From assembly GCA_000223315.2 (NCBI GenBank), contig AFUS01000004.1:1-64000 (forward strand): a DNA stretch of 64,000 nt, written 5' to 3'. The position numbers and the translations under genes are program-made. The DNA is from Parvimonas sp. oral taxon 393 str. F0440. Lineage in GTDB: Bacteria > Bacillota > Clostridia > Tissierellales > Peptoniphilaceae. This document shows, piece by piece, positions 33,051 to 41,657 of this stretch. The notes under the pieces were generated by a model. That model did no database searches, had not been told where the DNA came from, and saw only the letters and a program-made list of their open reading frames with translations. Numbering within the stretch: the first letter of the stretch is position 1; the number at the start of each line of letters is the position of its first letter.

Positions 33051-33552
33051 ATGGAAATAGCAGAGGGCATTATAAAAGCTATAGTTTTAGTTATTTTAGT
33101 AGTTATTTTGATGTTTTTGGCAAAAGAATCTACAGTTGAAAATAAATTTACAATGAAAAAATATATAAAATGGATTTTTCTTATAGAAATCATCTTAATT
33201 GTTTATGTAACATTAATGCGATTATATTTTGAATACAGTTTTCTTTCATATACATTTGTTATTGGAATAATCATATCAGTAACTATGGCATATCGACTTA
33301 TGGTTTATATTAGAGAGATAGCTTGGATATGGTTTTTAAAAAATATGGAGATTATAGTAAAGGAAAAATCCATTATACTACTTTAAATATCATCTTTACA
33401 GTCTCTTTTTTGGAGAAAAAGGAAGCCATTACCTTATTTTTGGATTTGTTGAGATAATACTTATACTATTTCCAATGGTAATACTGTCTAATTTACTAGC
33501 TTTTCTAATATCAAATTTAATTTTAGGAAACGGCTGGAGTATTGTAATATAA
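33051..33552 (+). CDS. Membrane protein of unknown function (two frameshifts)
   Basis: Starts at ATG 33051, eight bases after AAGGAG. It has three hydrophobic spans in the first 100 residues, then a basic segment FKKYGDYSKGK, and two more spans after restoring one T in each of the runs 33333-33337 and 33406-33411; the joined protein is about 167 residues and ends NGWSIVI. I recognise no family. It lies behind the tandem lipoprotein genes and may work with them. Terminator at 33571-33600. Confidence 0.6.
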
Positions 33553-33570
33553 ATGGGAAAATGATGAATT

Positions 33571-33600
33571 AAAAAGCAGATTAGTGAGTCTGCTTTTTTG
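33571..33600 (+). terminator. Terminator after the membrane protein gene
   Basis: AAAAGCAGA / TCTGCTTTTTT hairpin, the end of the lipoprotein-4/membrane-protein transcript. Confidence 0.85.
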
Positions 33601-33619
33601 TTTGTAAAGTTATATTTGA

Positions 33620-34350
33620 TGTATCTACGATACATTTACTTTTGCTAAAGCAAAAGTATGAGATTTCTCCATTCCGCTCTGCTACAGTCGAAATGACGTA
33701 TAATGGAAATAACTTCGTTTTGTAACTAGACGTTAAAGGCAAATAAACTTCAAATTATCTTTATAAATATAGTAGGAAAATTATAATATAAAAAGTTAAA
33801 AATTATATAATCATATTTAAATATATTATATAAAACAAAATAATTCACGTCACGATACTTTGAATAGAAACTATCCCAAAACGTCATTTCGACCGTAGTG
33901 TAGCAAAGCGGAACGGAGTGGAGAAATCTCATAACTTTGTTTACTTGTAAATAAAGTTAGGGCTAGATTCATTCCGCTCTGCTACAGTCGAGATGACGTG
34001 TAAGGAAAAAACTTCGTTTAGTAGCTAGACGTTAAAAGTAAATAAACTTCAAATTATCTTTATAAATATAGTAGAAAAATATAGTAAAAAATAGTATAAA
34101 AAATTAATACCCATTGTATTTTAATATATTATATGAAACAAAATAGTTCACGTCAAAATATTTTATAAAGAAAAGCCCCCAACACGTCATTTCGACCGAA
34201 ATGAACGAAGTGAATGAAGTGGAGAAATCCCATTATTCTGTTTATGTGTAAATAAAAGTAGGTCTGACGGAGTAATTGTATCTTTGATACAATGACTCTG
34301 GAGATCTCATACTATTATTTGTTTACAAATAATAGTGAGTCCTGCAAAGG
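33620..34350. repeat. Mosaic palindromic intergenic repeat, island 5 (two tandem elements)
   Basis: Left half with TGTATCtacGATACA and ACTTTTGC / GCAAAAGT at 33620-33740, right half 33840-33935, module TAACTTTGTTTAC ... GTTAGGGCTAGATT, second left half about 33968-34050, second right half 34143-34230, then modules ending TATTATTTG / CAAATAATA and AGTCCTGCAAAGGACT. About 730 bases without any credible gene. Confidence 0.8.
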
Positions 34351-34486
34351 ACTAAAAAATAGTTAAATAAAATTACTATGCAAATTTAAAGCTCCCTTAT
34401 TATGAAAAAATCCACAAAATGTATTTATGATATATTTTACTTTTGATTGTATATTCTACAAAGGACTTGTATAAAATTAGTAAATA

Positions 34487-34510
34487 AAAAAGGAGTTCAA
34501 ACTCCTTTTT
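34487..34510 (-). terminator. Terminator of the minus-strand ABC operon
   Basis: AAAAAGGAGTT / ACTCCTTTTT stem, which on the minus strand is followed by T-rich sequence, eleven bases past the permease stop codon. Confidence 0.75.
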
Positions 34511-34520
34511 AAATTAATTA

Positions 34521-35255
34521 CTATTTTATATCTTGTTGTTTGAAGATATAGATGCTTAAAAGTGAGCAAACTACAATCCATACAAACATTGAAATTATAA
34601 AAGTTGTCGTTGATTTTGATGATGCTCCTGATGATACAATATTTGCAATAAAATTAGGAGAAAATTTTGAAAAATTTTTAAATTTGAAAAGTACTTCTGC
34701 TAAGTTAATCAATATTTCTGATACTAATATTAAAACTATTGAAATTGCAATGGCAGCTCCTGAGCTCTTTACTATAAAGCTAATTAAAGTAGTAATTGAG
34801 GCAAAGGCACAAAGCGCAATAATTGCAATTCCTGTTAATTTCATTAGTTCTATAAAATCTTTTGACTTTATTGAAGTTTTTGAGAATAATATTAATACTA
34901 TTAATCCCGCAATTACTGAACAAACCATAAAGAGAATAGCCAAAACGAAATTCCAAATCAATTTTGAAAGCACTATTTCTTCTCTTTTAATTCCTTTAGA
35001 AGCAATATTTTTAATAGTTCCGGTTTTAAAGTCATTTCCAACAAATATACAAGGAATTATTAAAAATACTAAAGTTACAGGATTAGCAATAGATCTATAT
35101 TGTTCAAATTGAAGATTTGATATGCCGTAACCAGATGAAAATTTTATCATTATATATAAACCGATAGTATTCATAGCTATTGCAACTAATATACAAATCC
35201 ACCAAAATTTAGTTTTTTGTAATTTATATTTATCATAATTTAAAACTCTATTCAT
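34521..35255 (-). CDS. ABC-2 type permease
   Basis: A 244-residue membrane protein with six spans (for example FWWICILVAIAMNTIGLYIM near residue 18 and a C-terminal span ending IYIFKQQDIK). It is the membrane partner of the ATPase gene just upstream on the same strand (eight-base overlap). The pair resembles bacitracin/lantibiotic-type exporters and YxlFG-like systems; no substrate evidence here. Confidence 0.82.
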   Translation of the reverse strand: MNRVLNYDKYKLQKTKFWWICILVAIAMNTIGLYIMIKFSSGYGISNLQFEQYRSIANPVTLVFLIIPCIFVGNDFKTGTIKNIASKGIKREEIVLSKLIWNFVLAILFMVCSVIAGLIVLILFSKTSIKSKDFIELMKLTGIAIIALCAFASITTLISFIVKSSGAAIAISIVLILVSEILINLAEVLFKFKNFSKFSPNFIANIVSSGASSKSTTTFIISMFVWIVVCSLLSIYIFKQQDIK

Positions 35256-36158
35256 GTTTACCTCCTATAAGTTCCATAAAATAATCTTCCAAATCAATAT
35301 TCTTAAATCCATAAGAAGCAGGGATTACACCCCTTGCAGTTATTTGTTTTAGAATTTCATCGGAATTTTCTTCGCCGGAGATAGTAAATTTAGATTTTTC
35401 TCTATCTAATGAATAATTTATATTACTTTCGTTAAAGAATGTTTCAACATTTTCAATATCAGCTTCTTTAACTTTTATTTCAAAGCCTGCTTCGGTTTTC
35501 TCATAAAGCTCTTTAGCGGTAAATTCTTTGATAAGTTTTCCGTTATCTATAACTCCATATCTTGTTGCCAATTTATGAAGTTCTCCTAAAATATGACTTG
35601 AAATTAAAACCGTAATATTTTTTCTCTATTCAATTTTAAAATCAAATTTCTAATATCTCTGATTCCTTCCGGATCAAGTCCGTTAGTAGGTTCATCGAGA
35701 ACTAAAAATTCAGGGTTTCCAACTAGTGCAATAGCAATTGAAAGTCTTTGCTTCATACCGAGTGAAAAATCTTTAGTTTTCTTTTTCATTGATGAATCAA
35801 GCCCAACAGTTTTAAGTAAATCATCAATTTCTGTATTACTAAGCTTTATTCCTACAACTTTTGATTGAGCAATTATATTATCTTTAGCAGTCATCTTTGG
35901 AAATATTGCAGGATTTTCGATAATACAACCTATTTTATCTCTTCCTTCAAGCAGATTAGTTGAACCGAAAAGTTCTACTTCACCACTATTTTTCTCACAA
36001 AGACCCAGTAAAATTCTAATTAAAGTTGTCTTACCTGCGCCATTTCTTCCGATAAATCCGTAAATATCTCCGCGATTAATATTCATATCAACATTATCTA
36101 CTGCATAATTTTGTCCGAACATTTTAGTAAGATTCTTTACTTTTAAAATATTTTCCAT
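35248..36158 (-). CDS. ABC transporter ATP-binding protein (one frameshift)
   Basis: About 303 residues after restoring one A (minus strand; plus-strand six-T run 35618-35623), which reads LNREKNITVLISSHILGELHKLATRYG across the break. Walker A GRNGAGKTTLIRI, signature FSLGMKQRLSIA, Walker B FLVLDEPTNGLDPEG and the switch SSH are complete. The C-terminal part (VIDNGKLIKEFTAKELYEK) is the regulatory tail typical of peptide-antibiotic ABC exporters. Promoter TTGATA-17-TAAAAT lies at 36219-36191. Confidence 0.85.
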
Positions 36159-36190
36159 AAAAAAACCTCCTTATAAAGCTTTTTTTAATT

Positions 36191-36219
36191 ATTTTAGCAT
36201 AAAGAGGTTTTAATATCAA
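36191..36219 (-). promoter_or_regulatory. Promoter of the minus-strand ABC operon
   Basis: On the minus strand TTGATA (36219-36214), 17-base spacer, TAAAAT (36196-36191), followed by AAGGAGG before the ATPase start. Confidence 0.7.
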
Positions 36220-36221
36220 TA

Positions 36222-37568
36222 TTATTCATCAAAAGCTGTGTTTGTTACAGTAGCTTTGTTATTTTCAAGAAGTTTTGAACTCATTCCCACAAACCAAACA
36301 ACTGCCATTGGTAAAACCCAGCCAAGACTTAAGCTGTAGAAAGGAAGACTTGAAACTAATTCTGATACAAATGGTAAATTTAATTTAACACTTTGTAATG
36401 CTTCAACTAATGATATGAAAGTTACAGTGTAGCAAACAAGCCTGTAAGTAAATTTATTGTATCCGAAATATTTTTCTGTAAGTCCTAGAACTATTAAAAC
36501 TATTGAAACAGGATATATAGCTATTAAAACAGGAACAGAAACTTTTAATATTGTGTTAAGTCCAAAGTTTGCAACTAGGAAAGAAAGGAAAGTCCAAAAT
36601 ACTATCCAAGTATGGTAAGACACTTTTTCTTTTGTCATAGTTTCAAAGAATTTACTTATACTTGTTATAAGTCCTATACAAGTTGTTAGACAAGCAAGAG
36701 TAAATATACTTGCAAGCAAAACTATACCGAATTTTCCAAATACATATTGTGAAACAGTTGTTAATATTTCAGCACCGTTTTTAACATTTTCAGTTAAGCC
36801 TGAAGTTGTCATTCCTATATAAGCAAGCATTGCATATATTACAAAAAGGAAAGTACCGGCAACTAAACCAACTTTTACAGTATAACCTATTACTTTTTCT
36901 TCGTTTTCAACTTGGAAAGATTTTATTGCAAGTGAGATTACAAGGCCGAAGTTTAAAGCGGCTATTGTATCCATTGTATTATATCCTTCTAAGAATCCTT
37001 TAACAGTTGAAGAATTTGCATAATCTCCAACAGGGCTTGTTACAGCATTTGGATTTTTAAATAGTACTCCAACAAACATAACTGTTATTAAAACTAAAAG
37101 AGCCGGAGTTAAAAATTTACCCATTCTGGAAACCAATTTATTTGGCTTTAAGCAAACTAAATAAGCTACAAAGAAGAATACAAAAGTATAAACAAGTCTT
37201 GAAAGATTTACTGAAACATTTTCCGGTAAAAATGGAGCAACTGCCATTTCAAAAGGAAGACTTCCTGCTCTTGGTATTCCAAGTCCGGGTCCTATTGCCA
37301 TATATATCATTGTTGTAAATACTAATGCAAAACACTTATCTACTTTACCTGCCAGATTTGAAAGACCTTTTGTCTTTGCAACACAAACTACACCTAAGAT
37401 AGGGAATACAACTGCTGTTACACCAAAAGCAAGTAAACTTTGGAAAGTTACACCACCTGCTTGTTTTCCTAATAGTGGAGGGAAAATTAAATTTCCTGCT
37501 CCAAAAAATAAACCGAATAGCATTATTGCTACACTGAAAAATTGTTCTCTTGATAAATTGTTTTTCAT
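36222..37568 (-). CDS. brnQ: Branched-chain amino acid transport protein BrnQ
   Basis: A 448-residue LIVCS-family carrier that imports leucine, isoleucine and valine with a cation. About twelve membrane spans; the N-terminal signature MLFGLFFGAGNLIFPP is diagnostic. It is transcribed alone behind a T-box leader whose specifier looks like an isoleucine codon, so it should be induced when charged isoleucyl-tRNA is scarce. Confidence 0.93.
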   Translation of the reverse strand: MKNNLSREQFFSVAIMLFGLFFGAGNLIFPPLLGKQAGGVTFQSLLAFGVTAVVFPILGVVCVAKTKGLSNLAGKVDKCFALVFTTMIYMAIGPGLGIPRAGSLPFEMAVAPFLPENVSVNLSRLVYTFVFFFVAYLVCLKPNKLVSRMGKFLTPALLVLITVMFVGVLFKNPNAVTSPVGDYANSSTVKGFLEGYNTMDTIAALNFGLVISLAIKSFQVENEEKVIGYTVKVGLVAGTFLFVIYAMLAYIGMTTSGLTENVKNGAEILTTVSQYVFGKFGIVLLASIFTLACLTTCIGLITSISKFFETMTKEKVSYHTWIVFWTFLSFLVANFGLNTILKVSVPVLIAIYPVSIVLIVLGLTEKYFGYNKFTYRLVCYTVTFISLVEALQSVKLNLPFVSELVSSLPFYSLSLGWVLPMAVVWFVGMSSKLLENNKATVTNTAFDE

Positions 37569-37643
37569 AAAAACCTCCTAAAATTTTAAATATTGGACAT
37601 TAGGTTTAAATAATCTCATTATATAAATGGTGGTAAATTATTT

Positions 37644-37910
37644 CAAAAAAAAGTCCTTTGTTCTAAACAGAACAAAGGACGAAATAATTTCCGCGGTACC
37701 ACCTTAATTTTTCAAAAAATGAAACACTCAAACATCTAACAATGTCGGGTTTTTGTAACGCAAACCACTGCGGGATTCCTTACTCATTTCACGAATCCTT
37801 TGTAAAAGATGATTTTCAAAAATTTTCCGTATTAGTTCACACCAACCACTAACTCTCTTAAACTTTCAATTTTCTACTCTTTCTTTCAAATTTATTATCT
37901 ATGACCATTA
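37644..37910 (-). promoter_or_regulatory. T-box leader (isoleucine type) upstream of brnQ
   Basis: On the minus strand the leader shows the Stem I AG-bulge block AGAGAGTTAGTGGTTGGTG, the conserved T-box AAGGTGGTACCGCGG (37705-37691) and a terminator GTCCTTTGTTC / GAACAAAGGAC with eight T (37680-37644). The specifier site reads GAA-A-ATC (ATC at 37813-37811), an isoleucine codon, in the position where known T-boxes have GAA-N-codon. Uncharged tRNA-Ile would stabilise the antiterminator and switch on brnQ. Confidence 0.92.
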
Positions 37911-38025
37911 TTTTACCACTTAAAAAATATTTGTCAATATATTTTTAATTTTTTTATCAAAAACTTTAAAATGTTGTATCGATAAAATATTTGTTTATTT
38001 TAAAGCTAAAAAATATATACATTTG

Positions 38026-38054
38026 TTGATTTTATTTACAATTAATGATAGAAT
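38026..38054 (+). promoter_or_regulatory. Promoter of the Crp/Fnr regulator
   Basis: TTGATT (38026-38031), 17 bases, TAGAAT (38049-38054), 33 bases before the ATG and followed by AAGGAGG. Confidence 0.65.
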
Positions 38055-38086
38055 TAAGTTTACTAAATGTTTTTAAGGAGGTTTAA

Positions 38087-38773
38087 ATGAAAAAGAAAGA
38101 TATTAATTTAGAAGATTTAAAGATTTTTTCTGATTTGTCTATAGAAAATATTGATACTTTCAGAGATGAATTAAATATAATGAAATACAAAAAGAATACA
38201 TTTTTATTTAAACCCGGAGATAAAGCCGATACTATGTATATAATAGCCAGCGGTAAAATAAAAGTTTACACGATAAGCAGTTCCGGAATTGAACAAATGC
38301 TCTATATCTATCAAAAAGATGACTTTATCGGTGGGCTTAATCTTATAAAAAAGACTGGTTATATTTACTATGGTCAAGCCATTGAAGATACAATGGTAAT
38401 CTCTCTTTCTAAAGACTGTTTTGATAAAATTATAAATAAATATCCCAAAGTTACCATAAAGATTTTAGAAGAATCCTTTTTAAGAATAAGACATGCAGAA
38501 GATTTGGTAACAAGACTTATAGAGAACAGTGCAGATGTAAAAGTTGCATCACTTCTTTTGAGTCTGGCTAGAAACTTTGGAGTCAAAAAAATTGACGGAA
38601 TTTTACTTGAATTAAATATAAGCCGTGAAAATATGGGCTCATTCGCAGGACTTACAAGAGAAACCGTAACTCGAAAACTTGCAGAACTAAATGCAAAAGG
38701 AGTTATAGAGTTAATCGAAACGAAAAAAATACTAATAAAAGATGTAGACTATTTAAAAAATATTATAGGATAG
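38087..38773 (+). CDS. Crp/Fnr-family transcriptional regulator
   Basis: A 228-residue protein: cyclic-nucleotide-type sensor barrel (FKPGDKADTMYIIASGKIKVY) and a C-terminal winged HTH with ISRENMGSFAGLTRETVTRKLAELNAKGVIEL, the Crp-type recognition helix. There is no N-terminal cysteine cluster, so it is not an iron-sulfur Fnr of the classical kind; heme, nucleotide or other sensing is open. Monocistronic with its own promoter and terminator. Confidence 0.88.
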   Translation: MKKKDINLEDLKIFSDLSIENIDTFRDELNIMKYKKNTFLFKPGDKADTMYIIASGKIKVYTISSSGIEQMLYIYQKDDFIGGLNLIKKTGYIYYGQAIEDTMVISLSKDCFDKIINKYPKVTIKILEESFLRIRHAEDLVTRLIENSADVKVASLLLSLARNFGVKKIDGILLELNISRENMGSFAGLTRETVTRKLAELNAKGVIELIETKKILIKDVDYLKNIIG

Positions 38774-38800
38774 AGATAATGGAAGATTATCTCTTTTTTT
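38772..38800 (+). terminator. Terminator after the Crp/Fnr gene
   Basis: AGAGATAAT / ATTATCTCT stem directly at the stop codon, followed by seven T. Confidence 0.85.
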
Positions 38801-38825
38801 GTGAAAAAAAGGATAAGATTCTATA

Positions 38826-39265
38826 TATATCTACGATACATTTACTTTTGCTAAAGCAGAAGTATGAGATCTCCACAGTCGATTGTACTCAAATCAAAGA
38901 TTTGAACAATCTTTGTGTCAGACCTACTATAGATTATTTACAAGTAAATAATCTAAGTTAGGGCTAGATTCACTTCATTCGTTTCACTCATTTCGGTCGA
39001 GATGACGTATATAGGAAGTAGATTCGGTTAGTAGCTAGACGTTAAAGGCAAATAAACTTCAAATTATCTTTATAAATATATAAGAAAAATATAATATAAA
39101 AACAAAAACCATATATTTTTATTTAAACATAATATATAAACTAAAATGTTTAACGTCACAATGCCTTGCAAAGAAAAGCCCCCAACACGTCATCTTGAGC
39201 GAAGTGTAACGAAGTCGAAAGATCTCAACTATTGCTTGCTGGCAAGCAATAGTATTTTTGAAAGA
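38826..39265. repeat. Mosaic palindromic intergenic repeat, island 6
   Basis: ATATATCtacGATACA variant of the entry module, ACTTTTGC / GCAGAAGT, the CAGTCGATTGTACTC ... GCGTCAGACC-like module, a left half with CGAGATGACGT and TAGACGTTAAAGG, a right half with CCCCCAACACGTCATCTTGAGCG and AAAGATCTCA, and ACTATTGCTTG / CAAGCAATAGT with TTTTTGAAAGAAAT as the tail. No credible gene. Confidence 0.8.
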
Positions 39266-39410
39266 AATAAAAACAAATTCTCAATTTTTATTATCTTAAA
39301 ATATATACAACAAATAAAAAACATTTTTTGCTTAAAAATATGACGATATTTCGGTTTTAATATTTTAAAACAAACGTAAAATAAAACATCAAACAATATT
39401 GTTAAAATAA

Positions 39411-39439
39411 TTGACAAAATAATATATTTATGATATATT
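39411..39439 (+). promoter_or_regulatory. Promoter in front of the structured leader
   Basis: Perfect TTGACA (39411-39416), 17-base spacer, TATATT (39434-39439). Transcription should begin near 39445, at the first base of the predicted leader stem. Confidence 0.75.
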
Positions 39440-39443
39440 TAGC

Positions 39444-39523
39444 ATAAGCTGTTTTAGTTTACAAATTAATTGTAAACTTAAAGGGCTAATTTTTAACCGT
39501 TAGGTAGAAAGCGAGGAGCTTAT
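39444..39523 (+). promoter_or_regulatory. Candidate structured 5' leader enclosing the ribosome site
   Basis: ATAAGCT (39444-39450) is the exact complement of AGCTTAT (39517-39523), which contains the first two bases of the start codon and touches the GAGGAG ribosome site. Inside lie a nine-base hairpin AGTTTACAA / TTGTAAACT (39456-39478) and a weaker CTAA / TTAG hairpin (39486-39503). The result is a three-way-junction shape that could switch translation. It matches no riboswitch class I recognise. Confidence 0.45.
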
Positions 39524-40646
39524 GACAAAGAAAAGAAAAATTATCTCCATTTTAGTGGTAGTTTTAGTGGTTTTTGCTGGAGTATTTTTGTTTTGGAAAT
39601 ATAAAACATCAAATCAAAGTTTAAATACTCCAAAAATAACAGAAGAAGATAGAAGTAAACTTGTATTTGGAATTGTAAAGACAACAAATTTTACCAAAAA
39701 GACAACAATATTAGGTTATGATAAGGACTTGAATTTAGTTGTAGATGTAGATTTTCCTTTTACAAATGTAGGTCATTTTGCCAATCCTACTACTTTTAAT
39801 AAAGATTCTTATTTTGGACAGGTTATTGGTCATGAGTATAAACATGATGGAAAAGAAATTTTAGAAGTAAATCTAAAAGACTTTTCATATAAGACTTATG
39901 AGGTAGAGCCTTTTGGGCTTTATACTATTGCTGAAAATAAGACAAATGTTTTTGGAACTACAAATTCAAATGGAATATCTTATATTACTGTCACAAATAA
40001 AGAAAGTGGAAATAAAAAGACAATAGAACTAAAAGCTGAGTACATCTCTTTAAGTTTTGCAAATGACGAACATTTATTTGTAATTTCTGCTAAAGATGAT
40101 CTTACTAAAGAAAGCAAAATAGGAGAAACTCTTTTATATGTATATAATAATGACTTGGAACTTGTAAAGAGCATTGAACTGGAACAATATAAATTTGATA
40201 GATTGAGCAAAATAGGAAATAAATATTATTTTGCAAATGACGAGAATAATGATAATAAATATATGATGTATATTTTTGATGAGAATACATTAGAAATTGA
40301 AAAAGTCGATTTGCAAACAAAGAATGTTGTTGATGTTGAAATTTCAGGAGATTATTATATTCTAGGAAGTGCTAATTTTTTACCTCCTTATGATGGAGGA
40401 ATTACTTTTAAAAACATAAAGACCGGAGAAGAAATATTTCACAAATTGGAGTCGGGAGCAACTAGAATGTTCAAAGTTGATAATTATCTCTATGTATTCC
40501 ATATATTTGAAGATAATAAAGAGGTTTTAGCAAAGTATGAAATAAATGGGACGGAACTAAAGAAAGTAAAAGAAGTACCTTTGAAAAAAGATGATGTTCC
40601 TGATGATAATCAATTTGTAACAGGTATGTTCTTATTCGAAAAGTAA
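39522..40646 (+). CDS. Membrane-anchored extracellular protein of unknown function
   Basis: 374 residues: a basic N-terminus MTKKRK, one hydrophobic span at about 8-26 (uncleaved anchor or signal), and about 345 extracellular residues rich in short beta-type segments such as LVFGIVKTTNFTKKTTILGYDKDLNL and NLKDFSYKTYEVEPFGLYTI. The regular alternation suggests a beta-propeller-like fold (inference). No enzyme motif is visible. Expressed alone from a strong promoter through a leader that can hide the ribosome site; terminator behind. Confidence 0.65.
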   Translation: MTKKRKIISILVVVLVVFAGVFLFWKYKTSNQSLNTPKITEEDRSKLVFGIVKTTNFTKKTTILGYDKDLNLVVDVDFPFTNVGHFANPTTFNKDSYFGQVIGHEYKHDGKEILEVNLKDFSYKTYEVEPFGLYTIAENKTNVFGTTNSNGISYITVTNKESGNKKTIELKAEYISLSFANDEHLFVISAKDDLTKESKIGETLLYVYNNDLELVKSIELEQYKFDRLSKIGNKYYFANDENNDNKYMMYIFDENTLEIEKVDLQTKNVVDVEISGDYYILGSANFLPPYDGGITFKNIKTGEEIFHKLESGATRMFKVDNYLYVFHIFEDNKEVLAKYEINGTELKKVKEVPLKKDDVPDDNQFVTGMFLFEK

Positions 40647-40661
40647 ATAATTAGATATTAT

Positions 40662-40692
40662 GAAAAGCAGACAAATGAGTCTGCTTTTCTTT
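40662..40692 (+). terminator. Terminator after the 374-residue protein
   Basis: GAAAAGCAGAC / GTCTGCTTTTC stem with following T-rich DNA; the core is shared with the terminator at 33571. Confidence 0.75.
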
Positions 40693-40736
40693 TGCTTGTT
40701 TGTATTTCTGAAAGAAATAAAAAACAAAATTTTTAT

Positions 40737-41450
40737 ATGTATCTACGATACATTTACTTTTGCTAAAGCAAAAGTATGAGATTTCTCCATTTCGCTAACG
40801 CTACAGTCGAAATGACGTATAAGGGAGATAACTTCGTTTAATAGCTAGACGTTAAAAGTAAATAAACTTCAAAATATCTTTATAAATATAGTAGAAAAAA
40901 TATAGTAAAAAATAGTAGAAAAAAATTAATACCCATTGTATTTTAACATATCATATAAAACAAAATAGTTCACGTCATAATACTTTGCAAAGAAAAGCCC
41001 CCAACACGTCATCTTGAGCGTAGTCGAAAGATCTCAACTATTGCTTGCTAGCAAGCAATAGTATTTCTGAAAGAAATAAAAATTAAAATATCTATATGTA
41101 TCTACGATACATTCACTTATTCTTGTAAACAAGAATAAGTATGAGATTTCCACAGTCGATTGTACTCAAATCAAAGATTTGGACAATCTTTGCGTCAAAA
41201 ATAAAAATTAAAATTCTATATGTATCTACGATACATTCACTTATTCTTGTAAACAAGAATAAGTATGAGATTTCCACAGTCGATTGTACTCAAATCATAG
41301 ATTTGAACAATCTTTGCGTCAGACCTACTATAGATTATTTACAAGTAAATAATCTAAGTTAGGGCTAGATTGACTTCGTTACACTTCGCTCAAGATGACG
41401 TATATAGGAAAAATCTTCGTTTAGTAGCTAGACGTTAAAAGTAGATAAAT
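40737..41450. repeat. Mosaic palindromic intergenic repeat, island 7 with tandem duplication
   Basis: A left half (40737-40870), right half (40965-41036), the ACTATTGCTTG / CAAGCAATAGT tail, and then two nearly identical copies of the TGTATCtacGATACA to TTTGCGTCA module (about 41097-41205 and 41220-41330) in direct tandem, followed by GTTAGGGCTAGATT and another left half to about 41450. Apparent ORFs inside it are read through palindromes and have no ribosome sites. Confidence 0.8.
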
Positions 41451-41588
41451 ATCAAAATATCTTTATAAATATAGTAGAAAAAATATAGTAAAAATAAAAA
41501 TTTATATAATTATTAAAAACCCCACATCCGCATCGGTTATTTTTACTAATATCGTTCGACTATTTTAGAAACAACTTAACCATAGTTA

Positions 41589-41637
41589 TTGACTTGTTTC
41601 TTTTTAAATGTTAAAATTTATTTGACTAAAAGTCAAA
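41589..41637 (+). promoter_or_regulatory. modA promoter with overlapping operator
   Basis: TTGACT (41589-41594), 17 bases, TAAAAT (41612-41617), and immediately downstream a perfect palindrome TTTGACT-AAA-AGTCAAA (41621-41637) that covers the expected start of transcription. A repressor bound there would block modABC; the regulator is not in this window. Confidence 0.7.
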
Positions 41638-41657
41638 TATAGTATAAGGAGTATTTT

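Noticed and set aside
34552-35112. 186-codon ORF opposite the ABC permease
   Set aside because: Antisense shadow of a well-supported membrane protein gene; no ribosome site, and composition mirrors the reverse strand of hydrophobic codons.
36806-37003. 65-codon plus-strand ORF in brnQ
   Set aside because: Antisense shadow of brnQ membrane spans.
41097-41330. CRISPR-like direct repeats
   Set aside because: Only two long copies, no short repeats with regular spacers, no cas genes; explained as tandem repeat modules.
41141-41362. ORF of 73 codons inside repeat island 7 (and similar ORFs at 38779, 39146 and 51694)
   Set aside because: They are translations of the palindromic repeat modules, recur with every copy, have no ribosome site and change frame between copies.
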